Source: Anaerolineae bacterium (GTDB taxonomy: Bacteria; Chloroflexota; Anaerolineae; B4-G1). From it: a DNA stretch of 12,679 bases. The notes below the pieces were generated by a model, which saw nothing but the letters and a program-made list of their open reading frames with translations, ran no database searches and was not told the DNA's origin. Below, piece after piece: positions 8,201-12,679 of this stretch (position 1 is its first letter; the number at the start of each line of letters is the position of its first letter). The DNA is taken from NCBI GenBank assembly GCA_030612585.1, contig JAUWNP010000126.1:1-12679 (forward strand). Reading direction: 5' to 3'. A program made the position numbers and the translations under genes.

Positions 8201-9236
8201 GTTTGAGCCGACCCCAGTAGATCGTGGTCATAGGGACAGGCGGCGTCCTGAGTTCGGCGATCTCCCGCTTGATCAGATCCAGGCTGTAGTTATCTCTGTA
8301 TGAGTCTCTATTCATGGGCAGCAAGCCACGGGTCTCACCATACAGGATGAACAGCAAACGGTAGAGGAGATAGAGGCTGTTTTCGTAGATCTGGCGCAGA
8401 TCGTCCGCGCCGAGGCCGTTGGCGGGCAGGTCGAGGAAGCCCTGCATCAGTCGCTCCAGAGCCTGGTAGACGTTGGCCTCCAGGTCTTCCTCCAGATCGA
8501 CGGCGTAGGCCATGCTAGAGTCCAGAGCGTCCCGCAGGAAGACGTGGCCCTGGGCGTCCGGCCGAAAAGCGGCCTGCCGGAAGAAGAGGGTGAAGTAGCG
8601 CACTGCTCCGGCATCGCCTCGACTAAGCAAGTCCACCAGGTCTACTTCATAGTGAATAGAGAGCCGTTGGCTGGTGTCCTTGTATACCAAGCGCCACAGC
8701 CGCCCGTTGCTCAGGATGCCCCACTCCAGGCCAGTGGCGCGCACGTAGTAGTCAATCTGCCAACTGGGGTTCTGGGCCTCGAAACTGGCCCCACCCCCCT
8801 TTTGTTTCTTGCTCAGGGGCACATCCCAGCGTTTGACCTCTCCCACGGCGAGGGCGTCCGCGGCGTACTCCTCGGTCCTTTGCGCGCCGACGGCCGCCTG
8901 GCGAGCCCCATCATCGGGAAAGAAAACATAGTCAGGTCGTTTGACGCCATCGTTGAGACCAGGGACACCGGCCTGCCCTTCAAAGACGTGGCCCAACTGG
9001 CTCAGGATGGGCTTGAACCAATGCTCTTCCAGTTGGCTCTCATTGTACTTGGGGAGTTGTTTCTGTTCCTGAGTGTAAAGCCGTTGCAGCCAGGCCAGGA
9101 AGACTCCGACCTCCGGCAAGGCTGCGTCCCAGCGTGGGTCTTGGGGTAGCAGGTTGTTCAGGTAGTGATCGGAGAAGAGGTATTGGTTACGGTGCGCCGG
9201 GGTGACGGCCATGGTCAGTTGGAGGGGAGTGTCCAT
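5238..9236 (-). CDS. Eco57I/PglX/DrmMI-like adenine methyltransferase with N-terminal nuclease fold
   Basis: A 1332-residue restriction-modification-type fusion. Residues 60-185 look like a PD-(D/E)XK domain: RPDYVFFPDD (D102), then VGEVKRWD (E133, K135) and a downstream Q160 in NPSWQIDYY. Residues 200-480 are a helical linker. The gamma-type N6-adenine methyltransferase follows: motif X around GSYYTPQYIVEYIVENTL (489-506), motif I LDPAMGSGHFLVEA (547-560), and motif IV NPPY (801-804). All are intact. Residues about 820-1130 form the target-recognition region, ending in GGYLRVGPPQVEKLPIRR (1120-1137). A C-terminal helical part follows. The ATG at 9236 has AAGGAG about ten bases upstream. The size and order match type IIG enzymes and PglX/DrmMI of BREX and class 1 DISARM. 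It probably marks host DNA at adenine; whether it also cuts is open. The recognition segment is more AT-rich than the rest. Confidence 0.9.
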   Translation of the reverse strand: MDTPLQLTMAVTPAHRNQYLFSDHYLNNLLPQDPRWDAALPEVGVFLAWLQRLYTQEQKQLPKYNESQLEEHWFKPILSQLGHVFEGQAGVPGLNDGVKRPDYVFFPDDGARQAAVGAQRTEEYAADALAVGEVKRWDVPLSKKQKGGGASFEAQNPSWQIDYYVRATGLEWGILSNGRLWRLVYKDTSQRLSIHYEVDLVDLLSRGDAGAVRYFTLFFRQAAFRPDAQGHVFLRDALDSSMAYAVDLEEDLEANVYQALERLMQGFLDLPANGLGADDLRQIYENSLYLLYRLLFILYGETRGLLPMNRDSYRDNYSLDLIKREIAELRTPPVPMTTIYWGRLKQLFQIINGDNVALNRHLGVPRYNGRLFDPEQHPFSERYAVGDRALVEAIDLLSRRTTEAGRESVDYRTLGVRHLGSIYEGLLEYQPRYATEPMIAIRDGKSERWVVEADLERPLGSGKTPRVVDSREAGQVYLQTDRGERKATGSYYTPQYIVEYIVENTLGPLVEEATERVRERTKGVKGKAARAAAEQSLIDEILSLKVLDPAMGSGHFLVEATEYMALALATDPYVETEVSVEEDLLYWKRRVVERCIYGVDKNPLAVELAKLSLWLATVAADKPLSFLDHHLQCGDSLIGARVADLGWSPPVVLSKKAQKQLEQQKAGQMNMFEYLLSQQLPVVMGRILEITEVESDSYETVQAKEATDQAVRELKAPFQAVANLWVSAYFGNEFTQGDYDEAVGLIARRDELLALPAVGQAQEMVDDRDFFHWELAFPEVFYDRHGQPLRDRAGFDAVMGNPPYVDSEEMSRSQPELREYCTDVGHWKAASGNWDLFVVFIELGVRLIRRFGRSGMIVPNKLLGAEYCEAIQGILSELIIESIRDYSRVKVFNANVYPLVYILQSGDPTSDQIISLTEMAEADSGSPMIIRRLNMATGMLSRLPAGYWWPIFSESANTLNKCMLVSDDLCVFAEVLGAATVSEAYQLIDVIEDSLSRKKSQEGYLRLVNTGTIDRYEVLWGLNKTQYIKHIYQYPVVSECVLAEMLSTRYQQAKTPKIILAGMVKQLEACYDELGSILAGKSTVIVLNTGLDLAFLLAVINSELCSFLYREIFGALALQGGYLRVGPPQVEKLPIRRINFTTLAAEREQLVAQAQAFYTAGDHDKLLVFTRDRLAADPDQSDVVHDLLAHLAEQMMAINTQKQAAVEAFWLDLEGVTEAAAFEILRNKGKHERTLWKKAEACRLFVREESHSTRRLDESLSWNEEAFKAFVKILVGRVQGLSDLVGVYRAHSPAYGELVARIEATDWLIDQIVYKLYGLDEDEIAIVEGVES

Positions 9237-9357
9237 TGTGAGCGGTCTCCTTGTTTCGTTGCAAGCATGGGAGGGTCAGGGGAACTTTTCACCCAAGTCA
9301 GGTCAATTCCGCTATGTGCTTTCATTGGGCGTTAACCAAAGACAAACCTGCATCACA
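9237..9357 (-). other. Intergenic gap inside the operon
   Basis: This is the only sizeable gap in the four-gene block (121 bases). A TTGACC occurs near its middle on the minus strand (TTGACCTGACTTGGGTG), but I find no matching -10 box and no hairpin terminator. The methyltransferase is most simply read from the upstream promoter, with a weak internal promoter not excluded. Confidence 0.4.
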
Positions 9358-11124
9358 TTAGCTTTTGGCCTTTTCAGCAACCTGTAGGATCAGATAAATC
9401 GTCATAGCCGATAGTTCGGCGTTGCAGTCAGTTGGCCGTGCCCACCCATGTGCTACTATGTTCCTCCAGTTGAATCGTCCGGCGCTGTTGACCATATACC
9501 ACCAGGACAGTTCAAGCAGTGCCTCACCAAGAAGATTCTTCATCTCGGCATTATCTGTGCGGAGGAGATCCCCGAGCAGTGCCTCTCCAGGAAGTCCACT
9601 CTTGAGCCGCTTGGTAGACACTCCTGCTGCTTGTGCGCACCAAATCACAAAGTCCTCAAACCGGGGGACTAGTATATGGATGGAAGAGACATAGTCAGAT
9701 TGAAAATGACGGGACAGCCCTACTTCAAAGATGGTCCGGTCATAGTCCGGGGCTCTTTGTTCTAGCAAGGCCACGACTTGTTGTTCTACCAAGTCACCAG
9801 ATTCTTGCCAGGCGTCAAATAACACCTCGATAACCTCCGCCACCTCGCTTACATACTGTACGGTGAAAGGTGCTTCCGTTGGGTAGTCGCCTCGAGGATT
9901 GCCCCGTGCATCTGTGAATCTAGCAGAGAGCCAGCCCAATAGGCCTTTACCATAATACTGGGCCGCCCGTGCCGCGATTGCGGCTTTGTCCCACAACAAC
10001 CGCTCGTCGGTCAAGAGTTTCGCCAATTTATCGTCTGCCGAAGCGTACTCTGCCAGAAATTGTTCGGGTGGCGGTAAGAATCGTTCACGATGTTGTTCCT
10101 CCGCTGCTTTGACCACCACCATGCCAAGGTCAGTAGGTGGTCGCTGGAACCTTAGTAGTGGGATTCTGCTCGCTATTTCCAATAGCTGCCCAGCCCATTC
10201 TGCATCTTCAAGTCTGTCCCGGGCTATTTGCGCGGCTTGACGATACCACATCTCAGAGCCATCAATGTTGCCGCGCCTGAAGCATAGCTGAGCAGCCAAC
10301 TCCATAGTCTGACACAACTCTACGTCCACTGTACGTCGCTCCTCGTTATCGTCCGCAAGATCACGCAGCAGTTCAAGCGCACTCCTATACTCATCGTTCC
10401 TGATTAGTGCCAGCAACCAGAAATCCCTCTCGTGCTCTCCTGTTTTCTGACTGATGGCATGCCGAAGAGTTGCCTTGAGTTGACTGCGAGTACCGGGGGT
10501 GACTTTCTCCAGTCGGCTTACCGAATCTCCCAACACAAGCAATAACTGAAGGGCCAACCTGCTGGTGGACTCATCACAGGTCTGGGCCAGGCGCAATAAT
10601 CTGGTGAGAAGGACCTTGATTTCATCGTACTTCTGATATTTCAGATAAACATTCATCGCTTCCTGGTAACAATGAACCACTTCCAACCAGTCTTTTTGAG
10701 CGTTGGTGGCAAAGTTGTGTTGAAACACATCAGTCGGCGGGCTATCACCTTGCCGGAAGTAGGCAATAACCTGCTCGCAAGAGTCCGCGTATGCCATGGT
10801 TGTATTATAGTCGGAATTCAAGCATACGAGCGCTCGCTGCAATCTTGACTTCCAAAGAGGGTTCCCTTCTATCTTCCCGATTCTGCTAACAAGGTACTCC
10901 TGGGCGTCGGGATATTGGTATTGAACACCAACACCCATCACGAGTGCCTCGTATTCCCAAAGAAGTTCTTGCGCTCTTTCGATGTCGCCGTTTTCTCTAT
11001 GCCGCTGGGCTATGCGCCGTAGGCAGTGGGCGGCACGCAGAAGTGAAACTACGCCGATGCTTTCTCGCTCCAATTGGCCAAGTGTATCGCGAAGCTCATG
11101 CTGATCCTGAACGGGTATTTCCAT
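9358..11124 (-). CDS. DUF4209-like helical protein with HEPN-type R-N-x-x-A-H motif
   Basis: A 588-residue, nearly all-helical soluble protein. Residues 1-400 are made of helical hairpins of TPR/HEAT style (for example YQEAMNVYLKYQKYDEIKVL near 153-172, and LCFRRGNIDGSEMWYRQAAQ near 280-299). The C-terminal 120 residues resemble DUF4209: SSIHILVPRFEDFVIWCAQA (about 480-499), then ELSWWYMVNSAGRFNWRNIVAHGWA with R554-N-I-V-A-H559. R-x4-H preceded by a helix is the catalytic signature of HEPN ribonucleases, so an RNase or toxin role is possible; DUF4209 itself has no settled function that I know of. The ATG at 11124 has GAGGA (11131-11135) upstream and a promoter about 110 bases further up. As first gene of the block it may sense infection through its repeats and act as effector. 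It could instead be a structural partner of the helicase-methyltransferase complex. Confidence 0.7.
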   Translation of the reverse strand: MEIPVQDQHELRDTLGQLERESIGVVSLLRAAHCLRRIAQRHRENGDIERAQELLWEYEALVMGVGVQYQYPDAQEYLVSRIGKIEGNPLWKSRLQRALVCLNSDYNTTMAYADSCEQVIAYFRQGDSPPTDVFQHNFATNAQKDWLEVVHCYQEAMNVYLKYQKYDEIKVLLTRLLRLAQTCDESTSRLALQLLLVLGDSVSRLEKVTPGTRSQLKATLRHAISQKTGEHERDFWLLALIRNDEYRSALELLRDLADDNEERRTVDVELCQTMELAAQLCFRRGNIDGSEMWYRQAAQIARDRLEDAEWAGQLLEIASRIPLLRFQRPPTDLGMVVVKAAEEQHRERFLPPPEQFLAEYASADDKLAKLLTDERLLWDKAAIAARAAQYYGKGLLGWLSARFTDARGNPRGDYPTEAPFTVQYVSEVAEVIEVLFDAWQESGDLVEQQVVALLEQRAPDYDRTIFEVGLSRHFQSDYVSSIHILVPRFEDFVIWCAQAAGVSTKRLKSGLPGEALLGDLLRTDNAEMKNLLGEALLELSWWYMVNSAGRFNWRNIVAHGWARPTDCNAELSAMTIYLILQVAEKAKS

Positions 11125-11152
11125 TTGGTTTCCTCATCTTTCCAAGCCGTGA

Positions 11153-11178
11153 GCGGCCTCGCTCTCTGCCAAGGCCGC
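11153..11178 (-). promoter_or_regulatory. Hairpin in the leader of the defence-like operon
   Basis: GCGGCCT (11153-11159) and AGGCCGC (11172-11178) form a perfect 7-pair stem with a 12-base loop. It lies in the transcribed leader, between the promoter at 11233-11260 and the ribosome site at 11131-11135. No T run follows on either strand, so it is not a terminator. A role in mRNA stability or protein binding is speculation. Confidence 0.35.
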
Positions 11179-11205
11179 CCCATGGCGCGCCTGTTTGCAC
11201 ATTGG

Positions 11206-11293
11206 CGCCGCTGTGGATGGTGGCCTGCCCCAATTATACCCGACTGCTGCCCTCACACAAACACAGGCTGCCCGCCGCCTCGCTTTCCCCACC
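11206..11293 (-). repeat. Promoter-bearing dispersed repeat, copy A
   Basis: Read on the minus strand, this begins with GGTGGGGAAAGCGAGGCGGC, passes TTTGTGT, then GAGGGCAGCAGTCGGG, TATAAT and TGGGGCAGGCCACCATCCA. Copy B at 11850-11940 shares the head, the boxes and the CCACCATCCA tail; copy C (462-538) shares head and boxes. It stands directly upstream of the four-gene block. Confidence 0.75.
11233..11260 (-). promoter_or_regulatory. Sigma-70 promoter of the four-gene defence-like operon
   Basis: On the minus strand TTGTGT (11255-11260), a 16-base spacer and a perfect TATAAT (11233-11238) predict a start near 11226 and a leader of about 100 bases before the DUF4209-like gene. No other good promoter is visible before the block. 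Confidence 0.65.
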
Positions 11294-11575
11294 ATGACCG
11301 GTGCCGCCAGGCGAAAAGCGCGGGGCCGCGGGCTAGTCTTGCGGCGAACGGTGGTCATTACGCCCACGGTGAGCCGCCCTCCCGCCGCCGAACTGGAAAG
11401 CGACGCCGCGAACCCAGGTGCATGCAGGAGGGCGGCCCTTCTTTGCACTCTACGGCGTCTCTGTGCCGCCGCTGCTCTACAGCCTGGTTGCGTTTGGTAC
11501 GAACCCTCGTTGAATTTGTGGCAGAGCCAAGTCGAGTTTGCCACAAAGTCCCGTTGCCTCTAGTCTAACGATTAC
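11294..11575. other. Intergenic, GC-rich, no recognised gene
   Basis: Between the operon promoter and the zinc-ribbon gene, frames on both strands are open but rich in Arg, Ala and Pro, have no ribosome sites and resemble translated GC-rich noncoding DNA. It contains a palindrome CGCGGGGCCGCG (11319-11330) and a perfect 9-base inverted repeat (11515-11547). A structured RNA cannot be ruled out, but I recognise none. Confidence 0.45.
11515..11547 (-). repeat. Perfect inverted repeat after the zinc-ribbon gene
   Basis: TTTGTGGCA (11515-11523) and TGCCACAAA (11539-11547) are exact reverse complements around a 15-base loop. It begins 28 bases past the zinc-ribbon gene stop on the minus strand, a terminator-like position, but no T run follows. 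It may be a 3'-end stabiliser, a factor-dependent end or a protein site. Confidence 0.45.
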
Positions 11576-11743
11576 CTATTTCTTACATGTTCCCTTCGCC
11601 TCTTTGCTCTTGCATTCATTACAGAGCTCACCAGATGCGGGCTTACGGTGCCTCGTTTCTACATCCGAACCTGTGGGATAATGCGAACAGTTACGACACC
11701 AATGCCACGTATCACGATCTTTCCTTCTCTTGTAAGTTGCCAT
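11576..11743 (-). CDS. Small zinc-ribbon-like protein, 55 aa
   Basis: A short but convincing gene. The ATG at 11743 has a perfect AGGAGG (11750-11755) six bases upstream, and a TATAAT promoter lies about 135 bases upstream in repeat copy B. The product begins MATYKRRKDRDTWHWCRNCS. Two CxxC knuckles (C16/C19 in WCRNC and C41/C44 in LCNEC, plus C53 near the end) are spaced to bind one zinc ion. The protein is basic and hydrophilic with no signal or membrane segment. I recall similar tiny conserved proteins (WHWC..CS and SGELCNEC) in several bacterial phyla, with no known function; that memory is not a database result. A nucleic-acid-binding or regulatory role would be usual for the fold. It stands alone between the DUF6919-like gene and the defence-like operon, same strand. 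Confidence 0.85.
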   Translation of the reverse strand: MATYKRRKDRDTWHWCRNCSHYPTGSDVETRHRKPASGELCNECKSKEAKGTCKK

Positions 11744-11849
11744 CTTATACCTCCTCTAGCTTTCGGTTAGTACTTCGCACAACAGGCAATATCCGAATAC
11801 ACTTATTACGCCACGGTCAACGTCGCCTCCAGCCCGCCGGTGCGCACGT

Positions 11850-11940
11850 CATCGCTGCCATGGATGGTGGCTCGCCCCTATTATACTCAACAGCAGCCTC
11901 CGCACAACCGAACGCAGCCCGCCGCCCCCCTTCCCTCACC
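11850..11940 (-). repeat. Promoter-bearing dispersed repeat, copy B
   Basis: On the minus strand it begins with GGTGAGGGAAGGGGGGCGGC, whose first bases include the TGA stop (11936-11938) of the DUF6919-like gene. It continues through TTGTGC, a 16-base spacer, TATAAT, and GGGGCGAGCCACCATCCA. It shares head, boxes and tail with copy A. Its overlap with a stop codon suggests that it landed at, or evolved at, a gene end, much like copy C just after the permease stop. Confidence 0.75.
11880..11907 (-). promoter_or_regulatory. Sigma-70 promoter of the zinc-ribbon gene
   Basis: On the minus strand TTGTGC (11902-11907), a 16-base spacer and a perfect TATAAT (11880-11885) predict a start near 11873 and a leader of about 130 bases before the 55-residue gene. 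Spacing and surroundings copy those of the operon promoter at 11233-11260. Confidence 0.6.
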
Positions 11941-12538
11941 ACGATTCCAGGGAAAAACAAATCTCCTTCGCCAACGTGTCCCACAAATACCTCGTTCGCC
12001 CCCAGCAGAGATCAATTACGCTCACGAAACAAGTCTGCTTCAGATTTTCCATCGCGCTGCCGCTGCAAACCGCGTCGTACCCCTGCATGTGCACGACAAG
12101 ACCCGTCTCGTCCAGTGCAGCATCCCCAGCCCAGGCATGCGGCCTCAAATGGTCAATAGTAACCGTCGTCCTGCACCCACCGCTTTCGCCAGTACCGGCA
12201 ACGCAAATATACAGGTCACTACACAAAGAGAGCCTCTCGACCCTTAATGCCGTAGCCTCGCAGGCAAAGCCCTCCACGAAAGCCCTTTGCTTGCTGTACC
12301 CTTCGTCAAGACCAGGCTGAGATACAACCGTCAGGAAACCAGCACGATTGAAAGCCGCCAGATAGGGAGCGATCGGTTCCGACTCTGCGTCAAGACCCTC
12401 ACCAGACCACCCGGGAATAAAGCAAATCTTGCCCTCCATAAAGCGGGCATTCAGTTCACACAACCCCTCGAATGTCTCGCTCTCTTGCCAAACCTGCATC
12501 GCTTCCAGTGCCGCCTGTGACCATTCTATTTCGTCCAC
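11936..12538 (-). CDS. DUF6919-like protein, 200 aa
   Basis: A soluble, acidic protein of unknown function. I take the GTG at 12538 as start: AGAAGG lies six bases upstream, and the next Met would remove the conserved first helix. The stretch ARFMEGKICFIPGWSGEGLDAESEPIAPYLAAFNRAGFLTVVSQPG (about residues 31-76) fits the DUF6919 pattern as I remember it: a 'WLeG' helix, a Pro-Gly loop, 'Et..l...La.lNrAGfvT..SQPG', then an 'QRAxVxGF' helix (here KQRAFVEGFA near 83-92). The second half is less conserved; it contains a few Cys residues and ends in LAKEICFSLESW. The family is best known from actinobacteria and their phages, with no established activity. Its stop codon lies inside repeat copy B. 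No link to the defence-like operon is visible beyond shared strand and proximity. Confidence 0.6.
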   Translation of the reverse strand: MDEIEWSQAALEAMQVWQESETFEGLCELNARFMEGKICFIPGWSGEGLDAESEPIAPYLAAFNRAGFLTVVSQPGLDEGYSKQRAFVEGFACEATALRVERLSLCSDLYICVAGTGESGGCRTTVTIDHLRPHAWAGDAALDETGLVVHMQGYDAVCSGSAMENLKQTCFVSVIDLCWGRTRYLWDTLAKEICFSLESW

Positions 12539-12679
12539 AAAGCACCTTCTCTCTCTATGGCACGCGCTGCTGCAGCACCCGCTCTAGCAATGCTATGCTC
12601 CGACTTGCCCCTACCCACCTCCCCCAATCCCCAATCCCCAATCCCCAATATCCTATCATCAATGCAGATCGGAGGCCCG
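12539..12679 (-). other. Upstream region of the DUF6919-like gene
   Basis: This 141-base edge holds the ribosome site of the DUF6919-like gene and a G-rich tandem repeat (12622-12649). I find no clear -35/-10 pair. Confidence 0.35.
12622..12649. repeat. Short tandem repeat, CCCCAAT x 4
   Basis: Four exact 7-base units, CCCCAAT on the plus strand (ATTGGGG on the minus). The minus strand therefore carries four G4 runs separated by ATT, a textbook intramolecular G-quadruplex layout. It lies about 85 bases upstream of the DUF6919-like start, on the same strand as the gene's sense strand. Confidence 0.9.

Noticed and set aside
8544..9149. A 201-residue plus-strand frame opposite the methyltransferase N-terminus.
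   Set aside because: It is the antisense shadow of a well-supported gene with intact domain motifs and has no promoter or ribosome site of its own.
1530..9236. Naming the locus a complete DISARM or BREX system.
   Set aside because: Only the helicase and methyltransferase resemble such components; drmA, drmB, drmC, pglZ and brxC/brxL are not in this window.
11153..11547. Considered the hairpins around the zinc-ribbon gene and operon leader as CRISPR repeats or a riboswitch.
   Set aside because: The hairpins differ in sequence, are not regularly spaced, and match no riboswitch consensus that I recognise.
11134..11563. Overlapping open frames on both strands between the operon promoter and the zinc-ribbon gene.
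   Set aside because: They are rich in Arg, Ala and Pro, have no ribosome sites, run across the promoter repeat, and overlap one another, as expected of GC-rich noncoding DNA.

Overview
The window is a stretch of bacterial chromosome, mostly 50-60% GC. The protein families, the sharp TATAAT promoters and the ATTGGGG tandem repeats fit an environmental Chloroflexota genome (Anaerolineae/Caldilineae type). That placement is an inference from general resemblance; there is no rRNA or marker gene here.

Layout. The left edge carries the end of an ABC-2 transporter permease (+). It is followed by a promoter-bearing repeat and a small antitoxin-like gene (+), whose partner toxin survives only as a 16-codon stub that starts in an ATGA overlap. 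A gene-poor stretch with two hairpin terminators and a pair of inverted repeats leads to the convergent end of the main locus. Everything from 1530 to 12538 lies on the minus strand. Read 5'->3' on that strand, the order is: a DUF6919-like protein (200 aa), a 55-aa zinc-ribbon-like miniprotein missing from simple long-ORF lists, and then a four-gene operon-like block. The block encodes a DUF4209-like helical protein with an R-N-x-x-A-H (HEPN-type) motif (588 aa), a 1332-aa Eco57I/PglX/DrmMI-like fusion of an N-terminal nuclease fold with an adenine-N6 methyltransferase, a 229-aa PD-(D/E)XK-like protein, and a 985-aa SNF2-family helicase resembling DrmD.

Functional reading. The helicase-methyltransferase pair resembles the core of class 1 DISARM and related modification-based anti-phage systems, but drmA, drmB and drmC are absent from this window. 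Their place is taken by a small nuclease candidate and a possible HEPN ribonuclease/sensor protein. The working model is that the methyltransferase marks self DNA, the helicase translocates on unmarked DNA, one or both PD-(D/E)XK folds cut it, and the DUF4209/HEPN protein senses the attack or acts as a suicide effector. The methyltransferase target-recognition segment is clearly more AT-rich than the rest of the gene, as expected if specificity has been exchanged.

A second unusual signal is a 75-90 bp sequence present three times (462-538 +, 11206-11293 -, 11850-11940 -). Each copy has the same GC-rich head and an aligned -35/-10 pair, and each lies upstream of an unrelated transcription unit: the antitoxin gene, the defence-like operon and the zinc-ribbon gene. 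It looks like a dispersed promoter cassette.
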